This document shows positions 1-6,695 of a stretch of DNA of 11,461 bases, piece by piece. The stretch lies in contig JBBQBQ010000102.1 of the NCBI GenBank assembly GCA_038317685.1, positions 1 to 11,461 on the forward strand, written 5' to 3'. Source of the DNA: JBBQBQ01 sp038317685. Its GTDB lineage: Bacteria; Desulfobacterota; Desulfuromonadia; Desulfuromonadales; DDH964. Numbering within the stretch: position 1 is the stretch's first letter; every line of letters starts with the position of its first letter. The notes beneath the pieces are model-generated. The model was not told where the DNA came from. It made no database searches and saw only the letters and a program-made list of their open reading frames with translations. The position numbers and the translations under genes were made by a program.

Positions 1-1
1 T

Positions 2-823
2 TCGTCCCTGGCCGATCTCTCCGCCCTGCGCCTGCAGAGCGCCAGCGGTACCATGGTTTCCCTCTCGGAACTCGGGAGCTTCGTTGCCGACCCTCTGACC
101 CCGAGCATCTACCACAAGAACCTGCAGCGGGTCGTTTATATCTTCGGCGATATCGCCGGCAAGAGCCCCGCCAACGCCATACTCAACATAAACTACTGGT
201 TCAAGGAGCAACCTCTGCCGAGCGGGACGCGGGCGGTCTGGAACGGGGAAGGGGAATGGCAGATCACCCTCGATGTCTTTCGGGACCTGGGGATCGCTTT
301 CGGCGCGGCGCTGGTCTTCATCTTTATTCTGTTGCTGATCGAAACCGGCTCCTACGGAATGCCGCTGATCATCATGGGGGCCATTCCGCTGACCATGATC
401 GGCATCATGCCGGGCTTCTGGTTCCTCAACCTGGTCATGAACCATCAGGTGGGAGGCTATAACACGCCAGTCTTCTTCACCGCCACGGCGATGATCGGCA
501 TGATCGCCCTGGCCGGGATCGTGGTTCGCAACTCGATCATTCTCATCGATTTTATCCACCACGCACTGCGCCGCGGGGTGCCGCTGCGGGACGCCATTGT
601 CGAAAGCGGCGCGGTGCGGCTGCGCCCGATCCTGCTGACGGCCGGGGCCGCCCTGCTCGGCAACTGGGTCATTACCCTCGATCCGATTTTTTCCGGCCTG
701 GCCTGGTCGATCATCTTCGGCGTCTTCGCCTCCACCGCCTTTACCCTGGTGGTGATCCCCGTGGTATATTGGCTCATATACGGCAAAAAAGCTGAACAAC
801 ATGCAAGGAGATTCAACCCATGA
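2..823 (+). CDS. RND efflux transporter permease subunit, C-terminal part (5' truncated)
   Basis: This is the C-terminal end of an inner-membrane RND (AcrB/HAE1-type) proton-driven export pump. The reading frame is open from base 2, so the ATG at 53 is internal and the true start lies upstream. What is visible is the end of the second periplasmic domain (SGTMVSLSELGSF), then the last five membrane helices. These include the block after the soluble domain (LGIAFGAALVFIFILLLIE), the typical MIGMIALAGIVVRNSIILID helix with the Asn/Asp-containing turn, the RLRPILLTAG element and a closing SIIFGVFASTAFTLVVIPVVYW helix. These are standard C-terminal RND landmarks. The substrate cannot be read from this part, and whether it belongs to the drug (HAE1) or another RND branch is unresolved. 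Its stop overlaps the start of the next gene (ATGA), so the two are translationally coupled. Confidence 0.9.
   Translation, partial: SSLADLSALRLQSASGTMVSLSELGSFVADPLTPSIYHKNLQRVVYIFGDIAGKSPANAILNINYWFKEQPLPSGTRAVWNGEGEWQITLDVFRDLGIAFGAALVFIFILLLIETGSYGMPLIIMGAIPLTMIGIMPGFWFLNLVMNHQVGGYNTPVFFTATAMIGMIALAGIVVRNSIILIDFIHHALRRGVPLRDAIVESGAVRLRPILLTAGAALLGNWVITLDPIFSGLAWSIIFGVFASTAFTLVVIPVVYWLIYGKKAEQHARRFNP
805..810 (+). promoter_or_regulatory. Ribosome binding site for the DUF2892 gene
   Basis: AAGGAG lies 9 nt before the ATG at 820, inside the last codons of the RND gene. It fixes the start of the small downstream gene even though that start overlaps the RND stop codon. Confidence 0.7.
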
Positions 824-1011
824 CCGTCAACCGTCTGCTGCGCATGATCGCCGGATTCTTCGTGATGCTGAGCGTCCTTTTGGCCCATTATCACTCCCCC
901 TATTGGCTCTTCTTTACTGGTTTCGTCGGCCTCAACCTCTTCCAGAGCGCCTTCACCGACTGGTGCCCGATGATGACGATCCTGCGCAAGCTCGGCGTCA
1001 AGGATGCGTGA
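820..1011 (+). CDS. DUF2892 / YgaP-type small inner-membrane protein
   Basis: This 63-residue protein matches the DUF2892 (YgaP-like transmembrane) pattern. It has a short basic N-terminus (MTVNRLLRMIAG), two hydrophobic helices separated by HYHSPYWL, a GLNLFQSAFTDWCPMM segment, and the usual ending LRKLGVKDA. The FxxWCPM cysteine near the end of helix two is typical of the family. In YgaP this domain is fused to a rhodanese, but here it stands alone. Its molecular role is not established; in other genomes such small proteins often sit beside transporter or sulfur-handling genes. It starts at an ATGA overlap with the RND gene and is followed three bases later by the next gene, so all belong to one transcript. 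Its TGA stop happens to be in frame with the next gene, but the protein ends at its normal family length. Confidence 0.85.
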   Translation: MTVNRLLRMIAGFFVMLSVLLAHYHSPYWLFFTGFVGLNLFQSAFTDWCPMMTILRKLGVKDA

Positions 1012-1014
1012 GCA

Positions 1015-1464
1015 GTGATGTCAGGCCAGGTGCTGAAAATGCGGGAGGACGCGGAGGCTGGGGAGGCGCCGGGGGAGGTCGCCGGCCGGCTCTTCGACGT
1101 CGGCGGCAACTGCGCTCAGGCTGTCCTGCAGGCGACGACCGGCCTCGATGAGCCGCGCCTGCTGGCGATGGCGGAGCCTTTCGCCGGCGGGATCGGCGGC
1201 AGCAGGTGTCTGTGCGGCGCCGTCACCGGCGGGGTGATGGCCCTCGGGCTGGAGGGGCAGGGGGAGAAGTCGGGAGAACTGGTGGCGGCCTTCCAGGAGC
1301 GGAACCGGATTACCTGCTGCAAGCTCCTGTCGGCGCCCTACCGCTGGCTGAGCCCCGAACACCAGGACCATTGCCGTCGTCTGACGGTAGAGACCGCGGA
1401 GCTTACGGCCGAGCTCTTGAGGCGTGGAAGAGAGAGCGATTCCGAGGAGCCGACCCATGGCTGA
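1015..1464 (+). CDS. C-GCAxxG-C-C family probable redox protein
   Basis: The product has about 149 residues and the signature of the C_GCAxxG_C_C family (TIGR01909/PF09719 type). That family is a putative redox-active soluble protein of roughly 140 residues with four conserved cysteines. Visible elements are NCAQAVL (Cys33), GGIGGSRCLCGAVTGG (Cys65, and Cys67 in the CGAxxG motif), ITCCKLL (Cys101/102) and DHCRRL (Cys120). The acidic, glutamate-rich beginning is not part of the conserved core. The biochemical function is unknown; a metal- or thiol-based redox role is inferred from the cysteines. As I recall, family members commonly lie within one or two genes of a transporter, which fits the RND gene upstream. 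GTG at 1015 or ATG at 1018 can both serve as start, with AAGGA at about 1000 as a distant Shine-Dalgarno. Its 3' end overlaps the next gene by 8 nt. Confidence 0.85.
   Translation: MMSGQVLKMREDAEAGEAPGEVAGRLFDVGGNCAQAVLQATTGLDEPRLLAMAEPFAGGIGGSRCLCGAVTGGVMALGLEGQGEKSGELVAAFQERNRITCCKLLSAPYRWLSPEHQDHCRRLTVETAELTAELLRRGRESDSEEPTHG
1444..1449 (+). promoter_or_regulatory. Ribosome binding site for the selenoprotein gene
   Basis: GAGGAG lies 7 nt before ATG 1457. It favours ATG 1457 over the upstream in-frame ATG at 1424, which has no comparable site and would add 11 residues (MEERAIPRSRP) read from inside the preceding gene. Confidence 0.65.
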
Positions 1465-2299
1465 CCTGACCCGGTTCAAGCATCAACTCCTGGCCCGGTT
1501 CATCGCCGCTTTTCCTGCTCTGGGTCGGCGCTGGGCGACCGCCGCCGGGGGGTGGGAAAGTGCCGCCGCGATCCCTTGGACAGCCCTGACCAAACCTTTG
1601 CACCAGTGCCGGTTGGCCCTCGTCACCACCGCCGGGGTTCACCTCCGGGACCAGCCCCCCTTTGACATGACCGACCCGGAAGGGGATGCGACCTTTCGAG
1701 CCATCGCCACGGACACGGCGCTTGACGACCTGACCATCACCCATGATTACTACGATCATGGCGACGCCGATCGGGACCTCAATATTGTGTTCCCCCTGGA
1801 ACGACTCCGGGACCTCGTTGCTGAAGGGACGATCGGCTCCCTGGCCGAGTTCCACTACGGCTTCATGGGGCACATCATCGGCACCCAATTGTCGCGCCTG
1901 ACCGGGGCCAGTGCCCCCGAGGTGGCGCGCCGTCTGCGGGCCGACGCTGTCGACGTGGTCCTGTTGACCCCTGCCTGAGGGATCTGCAACCGGTCCGTGG
2001 GACTGGTCCAGAAGGCGATCGAAAGTGTCGGAATCGCCACCATCGGCATCTCCCTGGCCCGGGAGGTGACCGCCCAGGTCAAGCCCCCCCGCACCGTTTT
2101 CCTGCGCTGGCCCTTCGGCCATCCCCTCGGCGAAGCGGGAGCGGTCGCGCAGCAGCGGACCGTCCTGTTTGCCGCCTTCGAGGCGCTCTATGCCATCGAT
2201 ACCCCCGGCACCATCGTCGATCTCCCCTTCCGCTGGCGGCGGGAAGTCTATAGCGCCGCTGCCAAACCGCCGGACCTTGTCCCTCGCATCCCGAGCTAG
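1457..2299 (+). CDS. GrdB/PrdB-family selenoprotein (in-frame UGA read as selenocysteine)
   Basis: This is one gene of 280 residues interrupted by TGA at codon 174. The first part carries blocks typical of the glycine/sarcosine/betaine/D-proline reductase selenoprotein B family (PF07355-like): LALVTTAGVHLRDQPPFD, LTITHDYYDHGDADRDLN, EFHYGFMGHI and VDVVLLTPA. The frame continues without another stop as GICNRSVGLVQKAIESVGIATIGISL, placing the TGA exactly at the family's redox position, U174-x-x-C177. Homologues with Cys at this position are known. A hairpin resembling a bacterial SECIS element follows. Length is near that of PrdB and short of GrdB (about 430). No pyruvoyl subunit (PrdA/GrdE type) is in the window, so glycine or proline reductase activity cannot be assumed; it is best called a selenocysteine-dependent reductase-like protein of unknown substrate. 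It overlaps the preceding gene by 8 nt and the convergent gene by 4 nt. An annotation that stops at 1978 truncates it and leaves an orphan ORF. Confidence 0.85.
1976..2007 (+). promoter_or_regulatory. Selenocysteine UGA codon and predicted bacterial SECIS hairpin
   Basis: UGA at 1976-1978 is followed by a perfect 8-bp stem: 1989-1996 (ACCGGUCC) pairs with 2000-2007 (GGACUGGU), with one G-U pair. It closes a GUG loop at 1997-1999. The loop begins 18 nt after the UGA and has G in its first position. Both fit what is known of bacterial SECIS elements, which lie just downstream of the UGA and bind SelB. The hairpin was found by eye; no folding energy was computed. Confidence 0.75.
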
Positions 2300-4287
2300 G
2301 GCGTGCCGCTGCCCGGCTGCAGCTTGCGGGCTTTGAGCCAGGCGGAAAACTGCCCGGCGATCGGCGGGTCGCGCTGCTGCAATTCACCGAGAATCTTCCG
2401 CACCCCTTCCGAATCTCCCAGCTCCGCGGTCACGACCCCAAGCGACAGCCAGGTTTGACCCATATCCGGGCGGCCTCGCAACGACACGTTGAAGAAGTTT
2501 TTGGCGGTCGTCAGATCCCCCCGCTCATAGGCGATGGCGCCGAGGGTGTAATTGGCTTCGGCGTTTCCGGGATCCCCCTTCAGGGTTCGCTGGTAATACT
2601 CCTCCGACTCTCCGGTCCGTCCCATGATTCGCAACAGGTACCCGAGATGGTTCAGGCTCGTCACGTTGCGGGGCTCAAGGTTGAGGGCCTGCCGATAAAC
2701 CTCCAGGGCCTTGTCATAGTCCTTTCGCGTCTTGTAGATATAGCCGAGGTTATAAAGCGCCTTCCGATTCGCCACGCCCTGGCGAATCATCCGGATCAGG
2801 AGCGCCTCCGCTTCGTCCAGGCGTTTCTCCTGGATGTAGGCGTAGGAAAGGTTGATGTAAGGGTCGACCTGCTCGGGGTGCTGTTCGATGTAGGGGAGAA
2901 GGAGCCGTTCGGTTTCCGCGATCTCGCCATGTTCGCCCAGTCGCTTGGAGACCGAGGCAACGATCGACGGGGAGAGACCGGCCCGCGCCAGATTATCGCG
3001 GTAGAAGGCGAGATCGTCGTTCCACTGCTGGTTGCGGCGCCAGGTCAGACCGCCGAAGATCAGCGTCACCGTCACCAGCAGTGCCGTTGCCCGGGACGGT
3101 CTGAGAGGTTGCAGAAGTCCGATAAGGAAGATGGCAAACCCGAACATCGGCAGGTAGAGGCGGTGTTCAAAGACCGGATCGAGAGGGATGAAAGTCGATT
3201 CGACCGCGAGCCCGAGAAAGAACCAGAGGATGCCAAAGGAGAGGAGCGGCCGTCTCTTCCGCACCCAGAAAGCGAATCCCAGCACGGCTGCCAAGCCGCT
3301 GCCGGCCGCCAGATTCTTCAGGGTCAGCAAGGTTTTGACCGTCGGGTAGTTGTATTCCAGGAGCTGGGGATAGGGGACGAAAAGGAGCTTGATGTAAAGC
3401 CAGATCACGGAAAATTCCGTGACCAGATACTCCAGGGGGGTCGCGCTCACATTCGGCGCCCCGGCAATTCTTTGCAGGCTCTTTCCGGCGGATAAGGGCT
3501 GCACGATTCGGGCGAGGAAAGCCCAGAGGGGAAAGACCGCGAAGGGAAGGACCACCAACAGCCGCTGTTGCCAGCCCCACTTCCCCTTCGCTGGGGGTGG
3601 GAGAAAGAAGGAGTCGAAGAGGAGAAGGGCCGCAGGGAGGACGGCGGTGTTCTCTTTGGAGATGATCGCCAGCCCGCCGGCCGCAAGGGCGGACAGATAC
3701 CATCCCAAGACCGGCAACGATCGCCAGTCCCGCCCCGCGGTCAGTGCTTCCCTGGACTTCAGGTATGCGTAAAGGGCTAAAAAGAAGAAGAGGACGGCAA
3801 GGCTGGTCATGCGCTGCACCAGGTAGGTGACAGCCTGGGTCTGCAGGGGATGGGCTAGAAAAATCAGGGCGGCGAACAGCGGCATGAAGACGGAGTTGCG
3901 AAAGATCCGCTTGGCCACGAGAAAGACCAGCCAGCCGTTGAGAAGGTGGATAACGATGTTGACTATATGGTAACCAGGGAGGGCAAGACCGCCAAGGGCG
4001 TAGTTGATGGCAAAGGTGAATTCTGCTGGACCCCGCTTGGAGAAGAACAGGGAAAAAGGGCGGTCGAAGGAACGAATCCACTGATTCTCGAGGATGCTTC
4101 GGTTGTCGTCCAGGTACCAGGGGGCATGCAGGGTATGGCCATAGAGGAGGACCACGACGCCCACCAGGGCGAGCAGGCAGAGGCCGTCCCGCTGCCAGGG
4201 GAGGAGGGCTTGGCGGGGAGGAGCTGTCTTTTCCGGGGGAGTGGCGGGACTGCTCTTTCCCGGCCGACTAGGTGTTGGGCGTCCCAT
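2296..4287 (-). CDS. TMTC-like GT-C membrane glycosyltransferase with C-terminal TPRs
   Basis: This is a large (663-residue) inner-membrane protein. After a Pro/Ser-rich cytoplasmic tail comes a first helix (LCLLALVGVVVLLYG, about 36-50), followed at once by HAPWYLDDNRSI with Asp60-Asp61. That is the first extracytoplasmic acidic motif of GT-C enzymes. Many further helices follow to about residue 415. From about 470 to 645 there are four to five tetratricopeptide repeats (for example ALYNLGYIYKTRKDYDKALE and ANYTLGAIAYERGDLTTAKN). This architecture matches bacterial relatives of the TMTC/PMT O-mannosyltransferases, which use a polyprenyl-phosphate sugar on the outer face of the membrane. The acceptor is unknown; the TPRs probably bind it. 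It overlaps the upstream DUF2304 gene by 20 nt and follows a DPM1-like gene that could supply its donor. AAAGG lies about 9 nt before the ATG. It is the last gene of the minus-strand operon. Confidence 0.8.
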   Translation of the reverse strand: MGRPTPSRPGKSSPATPPEKTAPPRQALLPWQRDGLCLLALVGVVVLLYGHTLHAPWYLDDNRSILENQWIRSFDRPFSLFFSKRGPAEFTFAINYALGGLALPGYHIVNIVIHLLNGWLVFLVAKRIFRNSVFMPLFAALIFLAHPLQTQAVTYLVQRMTSLAVLFFFLALYAYLKSREALTAGRDWRSLPVLGWYLSALAAGGLAIISKENTAVLPAALLLFDSFFLPPPAKGKWGWQQRLLVVLPFAVFPLWAFLARIVQPLSAGKSLQRIAGAPNVSATPLEYLVTEFSVIWLYIKLLFVPYPQLLEYNYPTVKTLLTLKNLAAGSGLAAVLGFAFWVRKRRPLLSFGILWFFLGLAVESTFIPLDPVFEHRLYLPMFGFAIFLIGLLQPLRPSRATALLVTVTLIFGGLTWRRNQQWNDDLAFYRDNLARAGLSPSIVASVSKRLGEHGEIAETERLLLPYIEQHPEQVDPYINLSYAYIQEKRLDEAEALLIRMIRQGVANRKALYNLGYIYKTRKDYDKALEVYRQALNLEPRNVTSLNHLGYLLRIMGRTGESEEYYQRTLKGDPGNAEANYTLGAIAYERGDLTTAKNFFNVSLRGRPDMGQTWLSLGVVTAELGDSEGVRKILGELQQRDPPIAGQFSAWLKARKLQPGSGTP

Positions 4288-4633
4288 CGTATTTAAGCCT
4301 TTCGACTTCAGTTTTGAGGAGGGCGTTTTCCTGGGCCAGGTTCTTCACCTGGTCTGTCAGCCGGGAGAGTTTGATGGAGAATTGCACGGCGATCAGCAGC
4401 AGGAAGAGGACGGCGCCAAGGAAGACCGTGGTCGTCGGCAGCACCGCTCCGATCAAGCGGGTCAGAGCCATCAGCCATTCGTAACGCAGCACCAGGATGA
4501 ACATCAGGACGCTGGTCGTCAGCCACAGCACCGAATACTCTTCGCGCAGTCGCCGACTGCGCACCATCTCAACGGTCAGCAGAAAGACCGCAAGGCAGAC
4601 CAGCAGAGCGAAAATCTTCTGGTTATGAGTCAC
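4268..4633 (-). CDS. DUF2304 family small membrane protein
   Basis: This 121-residue protein has three hydrophobic helices (about 5-21, 35-51 and 66-86). Between the first two is the family-typical RSRRLREEYSVLWL segment (about 25-38), and the protein ends in a predicted short coiled coil (KLSRLTDQVKNLAQENALLK, about 88-107, with heptad leucines). This is the DUF2304 (PF10066) layout. The family is frequently encoded directly next to DPM1-like family-2 glycosyltransferases, as here, and is thought of as a membrane partner, or possibly a translocation factor, for polyprenyl-phosphate sugars; that role is inferred. The start is GTG 4633, overlapping the preceding gene's TGA (GTGA), supported by a strong AGGGAGGA Shine-Dalgarno 5 nt upstream. 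The 3' end runs 20 nt into the TPR gene. Confidence 0.85.
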   Translation of the reverse strand: MTHNQKIFALLVCLAVFLLTVEMVRSRRLREEYSVLWLTTSVLMFILVLRYEWLMALTRLIGAVLPTTTVFLGAVLFLLLIAVQFSIKLSRLTDQVKNLAQENALLKTEVERLKYDGTPNT

Positions 4634-5352
4634 GAGGGTCCTCCCTGGATATGGCGCTTTGAGCGCAGCAGGGTTACGCCGATGGAGAGGGACATTTTAA
4701 AGAAGTAGTAGAGGGGTTTGAGGCCGTTGTGCATCGACTGCCCGGTGTGACTTGCATACATGCGGACCGGGCGTTCAACAATGCGGAAGCGGGCGCGATG
4801 GAGAAGGATGATGAGGTCGGCGTCGGGATAGTCGCAGGGGAACAGGTCGCCGGTCAGAAAGGCGACGACCCGGGAGTTGAAGGCTTGAAATCCGGAAGTC
4901 GAATCGCTGATCGGTTGGCGGATTATGACACTGACCAGTTTTCGAAAAAGGCCCATGCCGAGCCGGCGCGGCCAGGAGGGCCGGTAATCCCCTTTCCCCA
5001 GGAATCGGGAGCCGAGGGCAAAGTCGGCCTCCCCGGTTCGGACCGGTTTCAGCAGATCGACAATGGAGGCAGGGTCATGCTGGCCGTCGGCATCGATCTG
5101 CACCAGGAAATCGTAGCCCTTGTCGCGGGCATATTTGTACCCCGTCTGCACCGCCGTACCATATCCCATGTTCCAGGGATGGGAGACGACCGTCACCCCG
5201 AGTTGCCTTGCCACGCCGGCGGTTTTGTCGCGTGAGCCGTCATTGACCACCAATAGATCGGCGTCAGGAAGGTTCTCCCGGACCCCTTGCACCACCTTGG
5301 TGAGGGACTTCTCCTCGTTGAATGCCGGAATCAGGACCAAAATCTGTTTCAT
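4630..5352 (-). CDS. DPM1-like polyprenyl-phosphate family-2 glycosyltransferase
   Basis: This 240-residue GT-A fold enzyme resembles dolichol/undecaprenyl-phosphate sugar transferases. Seen in order: LVLIPAFNEEKSL (nucleotide-binding start, residues 6-18), VVNDGSRDKT (about 35-44), WNMGYGTAVQTGYKYA, then the metal-binding QIDADGQHDP (Asp87, Asp89, Asp93). After these come GSRFL (114-118) and the acceptor-side DSTSGFQAFN. The SDSTSGF block and DADGQHDP are typical of the DPM1/PMT-donor subgroup rather than of the chain-building GTs upstream. There is no C-terminal transmembrane domain, so the enzyme presumably acts at the cytoplasmic face, transferring a sugar from a nucleotide donor to polyprenyl phosphate. 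It directly precedes a DUF2304 gene (GTGA overlap) and a GT-C enzyme, which suggests the product is a donor for that enzyme. AGGA about 5 nt before ATG 5352 serves as ribosome binding site. The sugar is not predictable. Confidence 0.88.
   Translation of the reverse strand: MKQILVLIPAFNEEKSLTKVVQGVRENLPDADLLVVNDGSRDKTAGVARQLGVTVVSHPWNMGYGTAVQTGYKYARDKGYDFLVQIDADGQHDPASIVDLLKPVRTGEADFALGSRFLGKGDYRPSWPRRLGMGLFRKLVSVIIRQPISDSTSGFQAFNSRVVAFLTGDLFPCDYPDADLIILLHRARFRIVERPVRMYASHTGQSMHNGLKPLYYFFKMSLSIGVTLLRSKRHIQGGPS
4639..4646 (-). promoter_or_regulatory. Ribosome binding site deciding the GTG start of the DUF2304 gene
   Basis: On the minus strand AGGGAGGA occurs 5 nt before the GTG at 4633, within the last codons of the upstream glycosyltransferase. 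It supports the non-ATG start overlapping that gene's stop. Confidence 0.65.
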
Positions 5353-5366
5353 GGTCGTCCTGTGCC

Positions 5367-6689
5367 TTAAGGTCGCCCGGCGGGAGGCCGGGCCGAGTTG
5401 AGATCGACAAGCTGCGGACGGGACCAGGCGCTTTGAACGGCGATGATCCCGGCACCCCGTCCCAGGTTATTGGCCGCGGCAGGCCCGCCCAGGCTGACAA
5501 CGCTGAACTTCAGTGCCCGGTCGAGAGGCTGGGGGGTCTCCCGGGGCCGGCGTTCAAATTGGAGGTTGATCCAGTATTCACCCGGCAACAGGGGGATGCG
5601 GGGAATGCGGGCGACCACCTGCACCGGCCGGTCGCCGGCCGCCAGTGCGCAGGCTTCCGTGAGATCGGCGACGATCGCGAAGATGCGCAGGCCATCGGCC
5701 GTTTCGACACTGATTTCCAGACGGGGATCGACGGCCAGGGCCAGGTGATCCAGCACGATCTCCAGATCGAGGTCCTCCCCCTGAACGACGATCGCCGCGG
5801 TCGAGCCTTCGGTATTCAACAGCCGCAGCTGCCGAAGGTGGGCCGAAGCAGTGGTCGGGAACGACCGCTCTGCTCCGCCTCCGCTCTCTTCCAGGTGCCC
5901 CAGGTATTCTTTGATGACCAGTTCCGGCGGTCCTTCGCCGACGATGCGGCCGCCGGATAAAAGGAGACAGCGGCTGCAGAAACTCTGGATGGTCGCGAGG
6001 GTGTGGCTGACGAAGAGGATCGTCCGATCCCCCTGGGATGCGAATTCGCGCATCTTTGCCAGGCACTTCTTCTGGAACTCGGAATCACCGACCGCAAGAA
6101 CTTCATCGATAATGAGAACTTCCGGTTCCAGATGGGCGGCGATGGCGAAGGCCAGCCGGACCTCCATCCCCGACGAATAACGCTTCATCGGGGTGTCGAG
6201 GAACTTTTCGACCCCGGCAAAGGCGACGATCTGGTCGAACTTTCTGCGAATGGCGTCCCGGCTCAGGCCGAGGATGGAGCCGTTCAGGAAGATGTTCTCG
6301 CGGCCGGTCAACTCGGCGTGGAAGCCGGTGCCGACTTCCAAAAGGCTGTTGACCCTCCCCTTGAGGCCGACGTAGCCGGTCGTCGGCTCGGTGACCCGGC
6401 TGAGGATCTTCAACAAGGTCGATTTACCGGCGCCGTTACCGCCGATGATGCCGACCACCTCCCCCTGCTCGATAGTGAAGTTGATATCCCGAAGCGCCCA
6501 GAACTCTTCCGAGGTGGAGAGACCCGACATCGGTTCCCCGGCGGAGGCCCGCAGCGGGTGACGGAGGCGCCGGCCGAGGTCGCCGAGACGCTCCGCCATG
6601 GCGTCCCGCAGCATATTGTTCCCCTGCCGGGGACGGTGGGAGATGATGAACTTTTTGGAGACATCTTCGACTTTAAGGACGATGGCCAT
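5367..6689 (-). CDS. wzt: Polysaccharide ABC exporter ATP-binding protein with C-terminal recognition domain (Wzt type)
   Basis: This is the cytoplasmic ATPase of an O-antigen/capsule-type ABC-2 exporter, 440 residues. Visible motifs are Walker A GGNGAGKST (83-91), the family-typical LLEVGTGFHAELTGRENI (about 116-133), signature YSSGMEVRLAFA (171-182), Walker B VLIIDE (191-196) and the H-loop histidine in FVSHT (His229). Residues from about 285 form a separate beta-rich domain (VVQGEDLDLEIVLD, LPGEYWINLQFE) typical of Wzt C-terminal carbohydrate-binding domains. In characterised systems that domain recognises the finished, capped glycan before export. The length and this domain separate it from short KpsT-type ATPases, which lack the extension. 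It lies 6 nt downstream of the permease gene with no clear Shine-Dalgarno of its own, so translation is probably coupled. The last 20 residues (SARPPAGRP end) look disordered. Confidence 0.9.
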   Translation of the reverse strand: MAIVLKVEDVSKKFIISHRPRQGNNMLRDAMAERLGDLGRRLRHPLRASAGEPMSGLSTSEEFWALRDINFTIEQGEVVGIIGGNGAGKSTLLKILSRVTEPTTGYVGLKGRVNSLLEVGTGFHAELTGRENIFLNGSILGLSRDAIRRKFDQIVAFAGVEKFLDTPMKRYSSGMEVRLAFAIAAHLEPEVLIIDEVLAVGDSEFQKKCLAKMREFASQGDRTILFVSHTLATIQSFCSRCLLLSGGRIVGEGPPELVIKEYLGHLEESGGGAERSFPTTASAHLRQLRLLNTEGSTAAIVVQGEDLDLEIVLDHLALAVDPRLEISVETADGLRIFAIVADLTEACALAAGDRPVQVVARIPRIPLLPGEYWINLQFERRPRETPQPLDRALKFSVVSLGGPAAANNLGRGAGIIAVQSAWSRPQLVDLNSARPPAGRP

Positions 6690-6695
6690 AGGGTG

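Noticed and set aside
820..1464. The DUF2892 and C-GCAxxG-C-C genes are in the same frame, separated only by TGA at 1009-1011, suggesting a second selenocysteine fusion.
   Set aside because: DUF2892 ends at its normal family length with the usual KLGVK-type tail, the next gene has its own GTG/ATG starts, and no redox motif surrounds the TGA. It is an ordinary stop.
1403..2122. A 239-residue minus-strand frame spanning the TGA of the selenoprotein, which could imply the plus-strand gene is broken rather than recoded.
   Set aside because: The minus frame is Gly/Pro/Arg-rich with no domain, whereas the plus-strand frame shows family motifs on both sides of the TGA.
1976..2299. The possibility that the GrdB-like gene is a pseudogene with a nonsense mutation.
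   Set aside because: The stop is TGA at exactly the Sec/Cys redox position, followed by a SECIS-like hairpin and an intact C-terminal frame with no other lesion. A random nonsense mutation is much less likely.
2455..3495. A 346-residue plus-strand frame opposite the TPR protein.
   Set aside because: It is a shadow of the TPR/GT-C gene, whose repeats and membrane helices are clear on the minus strand.
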